A DNA stretch of 64,000 nucleotides, from assembly GCA_963971305.1 (NCBI GenBank), contig OZ020306.1, positions 53,418,686-53,482,685 on the forward strand. Reading direction: 5' to 3'. The notes below the pieces were generated by a model. The model saw only the letters and a list, made by a program, of their open reading frames with translations, made no database searches and was not told the DNA's origin. Source of the stretch: Arcuatula senhousia (Eukaryota; Mollusca; Bivalvia; Mytilida; Mytilidae). The stretch's first letter is position 1. Every line of letters starts with the position of its first letter. The position numbers and the translations under genes were made by a program. Positions 1 to 10,994 of this stretch are shown piece by piece.

Positions 1-1696
1 ATGATTTTGGGGTTTCCCATAGCAAAACATGGACTCAGCCATTCGACTACATTGGGGTACCCATCTCTTATCTGCAACTCCTCCTAAACCCCTTGATGGA
101 TGTTCAGAAGAATTACACACAATCTTTGTGACATAATGAAGATGTGCACCTACTATTTTGAAACTACTAATCACAGCCTCTTGATATTTGGTATGCAGCA
201 TCAGTATGGGCTCCCATAAGGTGGGATTGGATTTCAGGTCTGTCGCTCAACCGACTTAGTTAATTTTTGACATAAATGTCCAATAATAGAATTTTTTTGT
301 AACAGTTTTCTCAGCAACTAATTATCACAGCTCTTGATATTTGGTACGCAGCATCAGCATGGGCTCCCATAGGGTGGGATACGATTTCAGGTCGTCGCTC
401 AGCTACTTTCTGTTAACCGACTTAGTTAATTTTTGACATAAATGTCCAAAAATAGAAAATTTTTGTAACAGTTTTCTCAGCAACTACAATGTACTAATCT
501 CAGCTTCTTGATATTTGATATGAAGCATCAGCATAGTCTCCCATAAGGTGGGATCTGATTTCAGGTCTGTGGCTCATATACTTCCTTTTAAACGAAATCC
601 AGCCATTTCTGTCTTTGACCCATTTTTGGCCGGATTTCACTAGTGAAAACCTGGGTTATAAAATGGTGAATGTCGGGCGGGCAGGCGGGCTGGCGGGCGG
701 GGAAAATACTTTCGTAACAGTTTCTCAGCAACTACTTATCATAGCCTCTTGATATTTGTTATGCAGCTTCAGCATGGGCTCCCATAAGGTGGGATTTGAT
801 TTTAGGTCTGTCGTTCACCTACTTCCTGTTTACCGACTTAATTAATTTTTGACATAAATGTCCAATTATAGAAAATGTTTGTAACAGTTTTTTCAGCAAC
901 TACTAATCACAGCCTCTTCATATTTGGTATGCAGCATCAGTATGGGCTCCCATAAGGTGGGATTCCATTTCAGGTCTGTCGCTCACCTACTTCCTGTTTA
1001 CTGACTTAGTTAATTTTTGACATAAATGTCCAATTATAGAAATTTTTCGTAACAGTTTTCTCAGCAACTACTTATCACAGCCTCTTGATATTTGGTATGC
1101 AGCATCAAAATGGGCTCCCATAAGGTGGGATTCCATTTCAGCTCTGTGGCTCACCTACTTCCTGTTTACCGACTTAGTTAACTTTTGACATAAATGTCCA
1201 ATTATAGAAAATTTTCGTAACAGTTTTCTCAGCAACTACTAATCACAGCCTCTTGATATTCGGTATGCAGCATCAGCATGGGCTCCCAGAGAGTGGGATA
1301 CGATTTTAGGTCTGTGGTTTACCTACTTTCTGTTTACCGACTTAGTTAATTTTTGACATAAATGTCCCATAATAGAAAATTTTTGTAACAGCTTTCTCAG
1401 GAACTACTTATCTCAGCTTCTTTATATTTGGTATGAAGCATCAGCATGGTCTCCCATAAGGTGGGTTCTGATTTCAGGTCTGTGGCTCATATACTTCCTT
1501 TCAAACGAAATCTGGCCATTTCTGTCTTTGACCCATTTTTTTGGTTTCCCATAGCAAAACATGGACTTAGCCATTTGACAACATGGGGGTACCCATGATC
1601 ATCTCTTATCTGCAACTCCTCCTCTACCCCTTGATGGATTTTCTTGAAACTTTCACACAATCTTTGTGACATAATGTAGATGTGCACAACTTTTTT
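1..1696 (+). repeat. Family F tandem array (copy 1)
   Basis: About ten imperfect units of roughly 165-170 bp, recognisable by 'CTCAGCAACTACT', 'TTGATATTTGGTATGCAGC', 'GGGCTCCCATAAGGTGGGAT' and 'GACATAAATGTCC'. It is the interior of family F, whose 5' hairpin is visible in the second copy at 34027 and whose 3' end in this copy is at 5241-5285. The 5' end lies left of the window. The array is interrupted by a family A insertion at 1697. No coding potential is seen; open frames here are repeat translations. Confidence 0.8.
674..702 (+). repeat. GGGC/GGCT microsatellite inside family F
   Basis: Short G-rich run of GGGC-type units between two family F units. In the second copy (about 34977-35012) the equivalent run is longer, so the tract is length-variable. 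Confidence 0.8.
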
Positions 1697-4600
1697 AGCT
1701 CACCTGACCCGAAGGGTCATGTGAGCTATTGCCATCACTTTGCGTCCGTCGTCCATCCGTGGTCCGTTAGCTTTTTTCAAAAATCTTCTTCTCTGAAACT
1801 GCATGGCCAAATGCAGCCAAGCTTGATATGGTTGTTCCTTAGGGTATTGTGCAAAAAGTTTGCGTTCCGATTTTTGATACGTCAAAAAACATGGCCGCTG
1901 TTACTAAAAATTGAATTGGGGGGTCAAATACAGTTTTTTGCAAATAACTCAAAAACGGTGACAGATATCAAAATTCTGGCAAGGGTAAAAGTGATCAGCA
2001 CCTCAAGATCTACCTGCCCTGAAATTTTCAAGAAGATCCAACAACCGATGTAGGAGTTATTGCCCTTTTTCTGGATTTTTTCAAAATTTTGCACTTATTT
2101 AGCCCTATATCTTAAAAACTATACAAGATATTTTAAAAATTCAAATTGCATATGATTAAGCACATTAAGATATACATTTCATGTAATTAGGTCAAAGCTG
2201 TGGAACCATTTTTTCTAGGAGTTATGGCCCTTAAAGCGTCAAAATTTACCATTTTTCATTACTTTTTCCCTGAATTTCAAAGATTAACTTGTCTGACACC
2301 ATACATCCAACTTCAACAAATTTTGGCACAGTTGTTTAATAGCATAAATGCTACAAGTGCATCGTTCAGATTTTTGGTTCGTCAAAAAATATGGCCGCCA
2401 TGGCTAAAAATAGAACATAGGGGTAAATTGCAGCTTTTTGCTAATAACTCAAAAATGGTTACAGATATCAAAATTCTTATTGAGACAAAAGTGATCAGCA
2501 TCTCAAGATCTACTTGCTCTGAAAGTTTCAATAAGATCCAACAATTGATGTAGGAGTTATTGCCCTTTTTTCTGGATTTTTTTCAAAAATTTTCCCTTAT
2601 TGAGCCATATAACTTGAAAACTATACAAGATATTTCAAAAATTTAAATTGCATATGATCAAGCACATCAAGATCTACATTTCATGTATCTAGGTCAAAGC
2701 TGTAGGACCATTTCTTTTAGGAGTTAATGTCCTTAAAACAACAAAATTTACCATTTTTCATTACTTTTTCCCTGAATTTCAAAGATGAACTTGTCTGACA
2801 CCGTGAGACCAACTGCATCTTAACTTGGCACACTTGTTGAATAGCTTATATGCTACAACTCTATCAATCATATTTTTGATTCGTAAAAAAACATGGCTGC
2901 CATGGCTAAAAATAGAACATAGGGCGTAAATTTCATTTTTGTGCTAATAACTCAAAATGGTTTCAGATATCAAAATTGTGCAAGAATTAGAAGTGATCAG
3001 CATATTAAGTACCTGTCCCGAAATTTCGGAAAAGATCTGACTGCTGATGTGGGAGTTATTGCCCTTTTTAGCTCACCTGACCCGAAGGGTCATGTGAGCT
3101 ATTGCCATCACTTTGCGTCCGTCGTCCGTCCGTCGTCCGTTGTCTGTCGTCCGTCGTCCGTTAGCTTTTTTCAAACATCTTCTTCTCTGAAACTGCTTGG
3201 CCAATTGCAGCCAAACTTCATATGGTTGTTCCTTAGGGTATTGTGCAAAAAGTTTGCGTTGGGATTTTTGATACGTCAAAAAACATGGCCGCTGTTACTA
3301 AAAATAGAACAGGGGGGTCAAATATAGTTTTTTGCAAATAACTCAAAAACGGTCACAGATATCAAAATTCTGTCAAGGGTAAAAGTGATCAGCACCTCAA
3401 GATCTACCTGCCCAGAAATTTTCAAAAAGATCCAACAGTCGATGTAGGAGTTATTGCCCTTTTTCTGGATTTTTTCAAAATTTTGCACTTATTTAACCCT
3501 ATATCTTGAAAACTGTACAAGATATTTCAATTATTCAAATTGCATATGATTAAGCACGTCAAGATCTACGTTTCATGTAATTAGGTCAAAGCTGTAGAAC
3601 CATTTCTTTTAGGAGTTATGGCCCTTAAAGCGTCAAAATTTACCATTTTTCATTACTTTTCCCCTGAATTCCAAAGATGAACTTGCCTGACTCCATACAT
3701 CCAACTTCAACCAAACTTGGCACAGTTGCTTAATAGCATAATTGCCACAATTCTATCGTTCCAATTTTTGATTCGTCAAAAAATATGGCCGCCATGGCTA
3801 AAAATAGAACATAGGGGTAAATTGCAGTTTTGTGCTAATTACTCAAAAATTGTTACAGATATCAAAATTCTGATGGGTGACAAAAGTGATCAGCATCTCA
3901 AGATCTATCTGCTCTGAAATTTTCAAGAAGATCCAACAATCGACAAAGGAGTTATTGCCCTTTTTCTGGATTTTTTGAAAATTTTGCACTTATTTAAACC
4001 TATATCTTGAAAACTATACAAGATAATTTAAAAATTCAAATTGCATATGATTAAGCATGTCAAGATCTACGTTTCATGTAATTAGGTCAAAGCTGTAGAA
4101 CCATTTCTTTTAGGAGTTATGGCCCTTAATGCGTCAAAATTTACCATTTTTCATTACTTTTCCCCTGAATTTCAAAGATGAACTTGTCTGACACCATGCA
4201 TCCAACTTCAACCAACCTTGGCACAGTTGCTTAATAGCATAATTGCTACAATTCTATCGTTTGGATTTTGATTTGTCAAAAAATATGGCCGCCATGGCTA
4301 AAAATAGAACATAGGGGTAAATTGCAGTTTTTTGCTAATTACTCAAAAATGGTTACAGATATCAAAATTCTGATGAGAGACAAAAGTGATCAGCATCTCA
4401 AGATCTACCTGCTCTGAAATTTTCAAGAAGATCCAACAATCGACATAGGAGTTATTGCCCTTTTTCTGGATTTTTTGAAAATTTTGCACTTATTTAGCCC
4501 TATATCTTGAAAACTATACAAGATATTTTAAAAATTCAAATTGCATATGATTAAGCACATCAAGATCTACATTTTATGTAATTAGGTCAAAGCTGTAGAA

Positions 4601-5213
4601 CCATTTCTTTTAGGAGTTATGGCCCTTAAAGCGTCAAAATTTACCATTTTCCATTGTTTAATAGCTTATCTGCTACAACTCTATTGTCAGATTTCTTATT
4701 GGTAAAAAAACATGGCCACCATGGCTAAAAATAGAACATAGGGATAAATTGCATTTTTTTTGCTAATAACTCAAAAATGGTTTCAGATATCAAAATTGTG
4801 TAAGAATCATCAGTGATCAGCATGTCCTGAAATTTCAAAAAAGATCTGACTGCTGATGTGGGACTTATTGTTCTTTTTCCTAATTTTCGCCAAATTTGCA
4901 CTTATTAAGCCCAATATCTCAAAAACTAACCAAGATATTTCAGAAATTTAAATCGCATATGGTTAAGCACAATAATATCTACAAATATATGTATCTGTGT
5001 AAATCAGGTGAGCGATTCAGGCTCTTGGGAGCCTCTTGTTTCTGATTTTTTTCTAAATTTTGCACTTATTAAGCCCAATAACTTGAAAACTAACCAAGTT
5101 ATTTCAGAAATTTAAATCGCATATGGTCATGATGGTTAAGCACAATAATATCTACAAAACATATGTATCTGTGTAGTTCAGGTGAGCGATTCAGGCTCCT
5201 GGGAGCCTCTTGT
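1697..5213 (+). mobile_element. Family A Helentron-like element, long-unit subtype, with nested copy
   Basis: The 5' end is a hairpin with outer stem AGCTCAC/GTGAGCT, inner stem TGACCC/GGGTCA and loop GAA, followed by a short CCGT/GTC tract. The body has units of about 490-500 bp, each with 'ACATGGCCGCC' and 'AGGAGTTATTGCCCTTTTTC'. The 3' end has CAGGTGAGC (inverse complement of the 5' word), then hairpin GGCTCCTGGGAGCC and CTTGTT. It sits in family F and is itself interrupted by a second family A element (3070-5039). Structure fits non-autonomous rolling-circle elements of the HINE/pearl type; no transposase or Rep-helicase is encoded. Exact ends are ambiguous by one or two T. Confidence 0.75.
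3070..5039 (+). mobile_element. Nested family A element
   Basis: Complete element inside 1697-5213. The host unit normally reads 'GTTATTGCCCTTTTTCTG'. Here 'GTTATTGCCCTTTT' precedes the 5' hairpin at 3070, and 'TCTGATTTTTTTCTAAATTT' resumes after the 3' end at about 5039. Removing the insert restores the host unit, with nothing duplicated beyond possible T residues. The 3' hairpin is GGCTCTTGGGAGCC. The same nesting is present in copy 2 (39406-41396). Confidence 0.8.
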
Positions 5214-5285
5214 TAAATTTTTTTATCTGATTAATTTTTGGGGGGGCGGGGGGTATTTATTTGTGAGCTGCTGCTCACAGTTTTT
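5214..5285 (+). mobile_element. 3' terminus of family F
   Basis: A G-rich run ends in GGGGGTAT, the inverse complement of the family F 5' word ATACCCCC seen at 34027. It is followed by hairpin GTGAGCTGCTGCTCAC and a T-run. Same order of parts as the family A 3' end. Confidence 0.65.
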
Positions 5286-5575
5286 GTCTCCCCTGCGACG
5301 AACAGTCCCGGAAGGCGAGACATAGGTATTACTTTACGGCGGCGGCGTAAACTTTTTTGTAAGACTTTTTTGGACGATGAATTGCTGGAAAAGTATAATA
5401 GTTAGGCATCTGATATTTGGTATACAGACAGTTCAGGTTATGGTCTACACAACTGTCACCATGCCAAGTGACCCTGACCCCATTTTTACGCTCCAGTGAC
5501 TCTGTGAACTTAGTTTTTTTCTATGGCCGTAAACTTTTTTGAAAGACTTTGTGGACGATGAATTGCTGGAAAAGT
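5286..5575 (+). mobile_element. Truncated family B element
   Basis: Starts with a hairpin, arm GTCTCCCCTGCG pairing imperfectly with GGCGAGAC, followed by a GGC-rich tract. The body contains 'GATGAATTGCTGGAAAAGTA' twice. It breaks off into a family A fragment near 5575. A complete family B element is at 53713-54648. Confidence 0.6.
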
Positions 5576-5795
5576 ATATTGGCTTTAGCTCTACAAAAGT
5601 CTCCATAGGATAAAAGTTGTCAGATGACCCCTTATAGGGGTTACAGCCCCTTAAAGGCGAAAAATAGTGTTTTAAATGGCCTATAAAATGAAAACTATTG
5701 CAGATAGAGAAAAGCTGTTGCTTGCTTAAATGTTCAGCTCATTTAGCTTTACAAAAGTCTCCATAGGGTCAAAGGTGTCAGATGACCCCTTATAG
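5576..5795 (+). mobile_element. Family A array fragment
   Basis: About one and a half short-type units ('CTCTACAAAAGTCTCCATAG', 'TTGTCAGATGACCCCTTATA', 'GAAAAGCTGTTGCTTGCTTA'), with no element ends. It is cut off at about 5795 by the CATGAAAA-rich sequence. Copy 2 has one extra unit here (about 42086-42237), so the array length differs. Confidence 0.7.
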
Positions 5796-6660
5796 GGGAA
5801 TTCCATGGCAAAATTATTTTCCATGAAAAGGGTGGAGTATTGGAACGATGGAATCCATGACATTTTCATGGAAAAGGTGAAAAGGATGGCATACACTTTT
5901 AGGACTTCAATTTCCATTGTTGCCATGAAAATGGTGGCACGTTTGCCATGGTTTTCATGGAAAGCCATGCAATTTTCATGGTTTCCATGAAAAGCACGGC
6001 CATCAATCGTGCTCATGCATAACTGAATGTTATGCAAAGAAATCCGTGAGATCGACTTCCTGTTATGCAAAAGATTGACTAAAACCAACACCTTGTCTCA
6101 AAAACTCAGCAATATATTAAAGCTGGAGAGAAATTTTGACAACCTTAGGGAATTCACAAATAAAACTGTTTTAGATTTTTGGCATGTGTATGGATGATGA
6201 AAATCACAGTATCGGCGTGGTTATAAAGTATAGAATTAAAAACTTTTAATGCAATTTGTAGAAAAATCGGGTTTCAAGTCCCATGACAAAAGCTTTTCAG
6301 GAAAATTATGATACATGTAGAGGTTTTAAGACAGATGACTGAAAAGGAAAAAGACTTCTCGAGCCCATCACATCGCCGGATTGTCAAAATATCTTTCCAG
6401 CTTTAATATTTTGCTGAGTTTTTGTGACAAGGTGTTTTTTTTAGTCGATCTTTTGCATAACAGGAAGTCGATCTCACGGATTTCTTTGCATAACATTCAG
6501 TTATGCATGAGCACGATTGGTGGCCGTGAAAAGGGTGAAAATTTCATGGAAACCATCATATTACCATGCTGGTGTAACGGTTTCCATGAAAGGGTGAAAA
6601 TTTCATGAAAACCATGGAAATGCATTTATGGAAACCATGCACCCCCCTTTTATTCAACTA
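5796..6660. mobile_element. Inverted-arm element, internally deleted copy
   Basis: Left part (5996-6152) and right part (6153-6535) are inverse complements of each other over the stretch with 'GAAATCCGTGAGATCGACTT' and its counterpart near 6468. Outer parts are rich in CCATGAAAA/TTTTCATGG words. Compared with 42304-47010, this copy lacks the inner left arm, the whole 3.4-kb spacer and the innermost right arm, with the junction near 6152. No protein is recognised. Confidence 0.55.
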
Positions 6661-7420
6661 TGGCCACATTTCTTTAAAGCATGTTCTTTTGTTATCATTT
6701 TTTAATGATATTTATTTTTTTATCATATTTGTCTAATATTGAGAATTACAATGTTGCTATTTAAAGTTAGTATTCAACATGCTGTATTTAGACATGCTAA
6801 TTTTACATGTTTTAGGGGGAAATGGATTATTAAATTTATGTAACATGCTTCACTTGCCATACTTGATTTTCTTCTTTGTTGTTGAAATATACAAATCTAC
6901 AGCAAAGTCTTTTGACTCTTAGGTTTACTTAAAATATTTGCAGTCACATTGACATTACTGGAACTCTGTAGTTGACTAAGTTACTAAAAGAGGGTCCATT
7001 GAATTGGTGTCTGAAAAGATAAAAGAAAACACCACAAAGAATCATTTCACTAAACAACACTATCAAAACTATAGTAAATTAAGGAAAGATTGTGTTAAGG
7101 AAAATACATAAACATTATGAAAATCTGAATGATACTTGGAAAAAGATGGTAAAGATTCATGTGAATTTGTGTAGCTACACATTCTGTCCAACATATATTG
7201 AACACATGCATAGAAAATCATAACTCCTGCAATAGAATTTCATATTTTAACAATTGTTTCAAAGTGGCATCAACATTTTGATTAAAAAACATAATACATT
7301 AATATGATATCATTAAAAGTAATTAGAAGTACTTATCTGATTTCATAGTATGGTAACAGCAAAAAAAATTGGCTCTGTTGTTCATACTCCATTCCACAAA
7401 ACATTTTCAAATTCTGTGTA
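6661..7420. other. Low-copy AT-rich sequence, no gene seen
   Basis: Matches 47011-47794 closely. No long open frame, RNA gene or repeat was recognised. It is interrupted at 7421 by a MITE-like insertion absent from the other copy. Confidence 0.6.
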
Positions 7421-7861
7421 GGGGTTGAATTCAGTAAATATGCATACGTCATTAAGATCCGCCCCTTTGTAGGAGAGCTTTCTGGTACGTAATTGACATC
7501 TTTGAGCTCCAGGATTGGTTGATAATTTTTCAAATAATTTTTTAAAAAATCTCTAGTATATGAACAAACTCCAAAACATAAAAAAGTTTCATTAAAAGTA
7601 CATTCTGATTTTTTGCCAGTGCATTTATTGAGGTATGGGTATTAAAGGAATTTACTGCGAAATTACAATGTTTACATTTGAAAAGCCAAAATATGCTGCA
7701 TAGGTATATGGTTTTATTAGTGCAAAAGAACCTACTGCATCTTATCTTCATTGAATGAAATATGAAAGATTTGGCATTTTAAAGATGAAATTTCTATGAA
7801 TTTATTTCTAAAGTTGGTAATGCATTAAATCCAATGGGGCTTTCAATACTGGATTCAACCC
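7421..7861. mobile_element. MITE-like insertion, 441 bp, TGTA duplication
   Basis: Ends are GGGGTTGAATTCAGTA and TACTGGATTCAACCC, inverse complements except for one substitution and one extra G. Flanks are TGTA (7417-7420) and TGTA (7862-7865). Copy 2 reads CTGTGTACACAT across the site without this insert, so TGTA is a 4-bp target duplication. The interior is AT-rich and encodes nothing recognisable. The superfamily is not assigned. Confidence 0.75.
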
Positions 7862-7865
7862 TGTA

Positions 7866-8742
7866 CACATCTCTTTGACCTTTGAACTTAGGACACTGTT
7901 GGATATAGTTCCAGAACTATGTTAGCTTTTGCATTAGAAATAAGCAACTTTATGGTAAAAATAAAGATTTATCAATTGTTATCTATATATTATGATAGTT
8001 AAATGAAAATAAAAATAAATTGGTAGACAAATCAAATTAATTTAAGTCAGGATTGATATTTTCATACACGATTCCACACTAATTTTATTTGGGATGGAGG
8101 AAATATGATGGTGAAAACAGTGAAAAAATGTGATCGCACTTTCTCTATATTTACCTAAGAACATCTGGGTCATATCCAGAGGATTAATCATCAGCCATAA
8201 ACTTTTGAACACACTATTTTCATGTACATGTACATGTATATATGTTTTCTAATTATTTAAAAAAAGTGTCTGTAGTGTCTGTAATTAAAATAGCTACATA
8301 TCTTTTCCATGGTGACTAAATACATGTATATGAATGCATTGGGGACTTTTTTCTTTATTAAATATTTTTTCAAATGTGCGTTTTTATTCAATCTGAATGA
8401 TGCATTTTAATAATACATACAAATGAAGTAAATTAAACTATAATTATTTATCTTTTATCTTTATCTTTAACAATAACTATAATAACAGTAACTATATTTT
8501 GTGGGTTTTTTAAATGATTGACAGTAGGTTTGGCTAGATTACACTGTATAGAGTGCACAGTTGGCGTGGCATTAGTTAAGATCTTATTGATGAATTCAGT
8601 ATAATACTTGTCATTCGGGAAACAGTACATGTGTTTCCCTCTTGACCATTAGTTACCATGAACAATTGTATACTATGACATAATTGATATATATTTAAGA
8701 AACATTAATATTTGTTGATATATATCTCCACAAAATTTAATT
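7866..8742. other. Low-copy AT-rich sequence
   Basis: Nearly identical to 50684-51512 in the second copy, with small indels and a variable TACATG run near 8221. A 60-codon open frame on the minus strand (8448-8630) is conserved in both copies but shows no recognisable domain and is not called a gene. Confidence 0.55.
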
Positions 8743-9870
8743 ATGTTCCCCAAACGAAGTTCAGAAACATATTGTTTTCACTCGATCCGTTTCTAATTAT
8801 TCCTTCTTCCGCACTCTAAAAAACGCTTGTCCAGGTATAGCCGAAGAGATGTGAAGACTGAGCTTTATGAAACTTTCCACAGTGATAGGGCACATATCAG
8901 AGGTCTGCACAACGTTTTCGAAATCCGTTTCCGAGTAAACAGTGAAAGTTCATTATATAGGACATTGCTAAATCTCCGTAACCTAGGTGGTGAGGACCTT
9001 GAAACTTGGTAGGATTATAGAACTTGATGAGTACTACAAAAATATCAAAAAAAAATTTTAAGCGATAATTACCGTTTTTTCGCAAAATGCCAAAATGTAA
9101 AATTTCAAAATCCAACATGGCCGCCAAACTTTAAAAGTGCTTGGATTTTGATACAAATATGTATTCTGGTAGATTTTGATGTTGCGAGTAATACTTTACA
9201 CCAGAGGTGTCCATTATAAGGACTTCGAAGCTTTTTTAAGTAAATAGCAAAAGTTCATTATATAGGATATTGTCATATCTCAGTAACCCTAGTGATGAGC
9301 ACCTTGAAACTTTGTGGTAATATAGAACTGGTAAATACTACAGAAATATTAAAAAAGTTCTTAAGAGAGATTTACAGTTTTTCCGTAAAATGCAAAAACG
9401 TGAAATTTCTAAATCCAAGATGGCAGCCAAAATTTAAGAATCCTTTTATTTTGATAAAGCATGGTATTCTGGTAGATTTTGATGTTGCGAGTAATATTCC
9501 ACATCAGAGGTGTGCACAACGTTTTTGGAATTTACAAAATGGCTGCCGTTTCTGAGTAAACACCGAAAGTTCATTATATAGGACATTGCTATATCTCGGT
9601 AAACTAGGTGGTGAGGACCTTGAAACTTGGTAGGATTTTAGAGCTTGATGAGTACTACATAAATATATATAAAAAATTTAAGAGATATTTACGTTTTTTA
9701 TGACAATGTGAAATGTCAAAATCAAAGATGGCTGCCAAAATTAAAAATCCTTGGATTTTGATATTAATTGGTATTAATTCTGATAGATTTTGAAAGGCAG
9801 TATTTTTGCTGCTTTCATGTACTTCTTGTTCGTTTGGGGAACATCTGTGACGGCTGCCGTCACAATCAGT
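8743..9870 (+). mobile_element. Family I element with about 310-bp tandem units
   Basis: The 5' word ATGTTCCCCAAACGAA (8743-8758) has its exact 16-bp inverse complement at 9829-9844. Right after comes a perfect 19-bp palindrome (9846-9864; arms TGTGACGGC/GCCGTCACA). Between them are about three units of roughly 310 bp, each with 'TTCATTATATAGGA', 'CTTGAAACTT' and an AANATGGCNGCC word. The order (5' word, array, inverse word, hairpin) matches family A. The precise right end is not fixed. Copy 2 lacks the 5' word through a short deletion. Confidence 0.55.
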
Positions 9871-9930
9871 CCTCGTTTGCTTTAAGATCATCAGTTTAGA
9901 TGAAACATTCAAACAAAAAATAAAAGATCT

Positions 9931-10887
9931 GGCTATATCCTGATTCTCCCGCATACGGGGAAGAACCTCAGGACACATTTTTTTACTCAATTTTTATGAT
10001 ATTTTTTCTAATTGAATAAAAGAAAGATTTCAAGATGCATTTTAGTACTAAACAGTGCTTTTTTAAGAAACACGGGGTAGAATAAAGAACAGTATATAAG
10101 ACAGTGTTTTAAAGAAACACTGGGCTAAGAATCAGGAACAGTATATATAAGACAGTGTTTTAAAGAAACACAGGGTAGAATCAGGAACAGTATATAAGAC
10201 AGTGTTTTAAAGCAACACGGGGTAGAATCAGGAACAGTATATAAGACAGTGTTTTAAGAAACACGGGGTAAAATCAGGAACAGTATATAAGACAGTGTTT
10301 TAAAGAAACACAGGGTAGAATCAGGAACAGTTTTAAAGAAACACAGGGTAGAATCAGGAACAGTATATAAGACAGTGTTTTAAAGAAACACGGGGTAGAA
10401 TCAGGAACAGTATTTAAGACAGTGTTTTAAAGAAACATGGGGTAGAATCAGGAACAGTATATATAAGACAGTGTTTTAAGGAAACACGGGGTAGAATCAG
10501 GAACAGAATATATGACAGTGTTTTAAAAAAACATGGGGTAGAATCAGGAACAGTATATAAGACAGTGTTTTAAAGAAACACGGGGTAGAATCAGGAACAG
10601 TATATAAGACACTGTTTTATATATATTCTCCTTTTTCCGTCGTATATTTATATAAAATTTGAAACAGTAATACATTTGGTCATTCATTATTATCTCTATA
10701 CGAATTATATACGACGGAAAAGGGGAATTTATGTTTCATCAAGCAAAGTAATACACATTGTATTTTAATGGAAATATTGTTTTTTAAAATCTTTCTTTTA
10801 TTCATTTGTCAAAAAACAAGTAATCTATGGGTTTGGTGACATTCTTCCCCTTTTATCTAGAATACGGGGAAAAATCAGGATATAGCC
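9931..10887. mobile_element. 957-bp element with hairpin-bearing inverted ends
   Basis: Starts GGCTATATCCTGATT and ends AATCAGGATATAGCC. Each end next contains its own CCCC/GGGG-type hairpin, and arms of roughly 100 bp (including 'GAATAAAAGAAAGATTT' and its inverse) are imperfectly inverted. The centre holds a 47-bp minisatellite and then another inverted pair (CCTTTTTCCGTCGTATAT near 10630; ATATACGACGGAAAAGG near 10707). No open frame. No clear target duplication was found, so the class is open (foldback or MITE-like). Confidence 0.55.
10045..10615 (+). repeat. 47-bp minisatellite, about 12 units
   Basis: The unit is built from 'GACAGTGTTTTAAAGAAACA', 'CGGGGTAGAATCAGGAACAG' and 'TATATAA'. 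Units vary by single bases and small indels, and one is shortened (near 10326). The same array with the same shortened unit is in copy 2 (52815-53355), so it predates the split of the two copies. Confidence 0.9.
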
Positions 10888-10994
10888 ATTGATCTAATAT
10901 CAAGCCATTTTAAAGGAAAGGTAATGGTGAAACTTAAATTATGGCTTTATTTTAGTTACATTTTTAGTATTTGAACAAAGTATTCAAATATAAT

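Noticed and set aside
1890..1902. ATGGCCGCC words as Kozak-context start codons of many small genes
   Set aside because: The word recurs once per array unit with no consistent open frame after it; a binding-site-like or structural role is the better reading.
1682..3327. Open frames of 117-128 codons repeated at 1682, 2200, 2941, 38647 and 39277
   Set aside because: They begin in the family A hairpin or units and recur wherever the unit recurs; they are repeat translations with no recognised domain.
5031..5040. Family A 3' end as a canonical Helitron terminus (hairpin then CTRR, A/T insertion site)
   Set aside because: The end is CTTGTT, not CTRR (only one copy, at 38610, reads CTAG). Insertion is in T-runs and the ends share inverted words, so the Helentron-type variant fits better.
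8448..8630. 60-codon minus-strand frame conserved in both copies
   Set aside because: The surrounding non-coding sequence is equally conserved between the copies, so conservation says nothing about coding. No domain and no splice context.
10045..10615. Regular 47-bp repeats considered as a CRISPR array
   Set aside because: The units are contiguous with no unique spacers, sit inside an inverted-end element, and the genome is eukaryotic.
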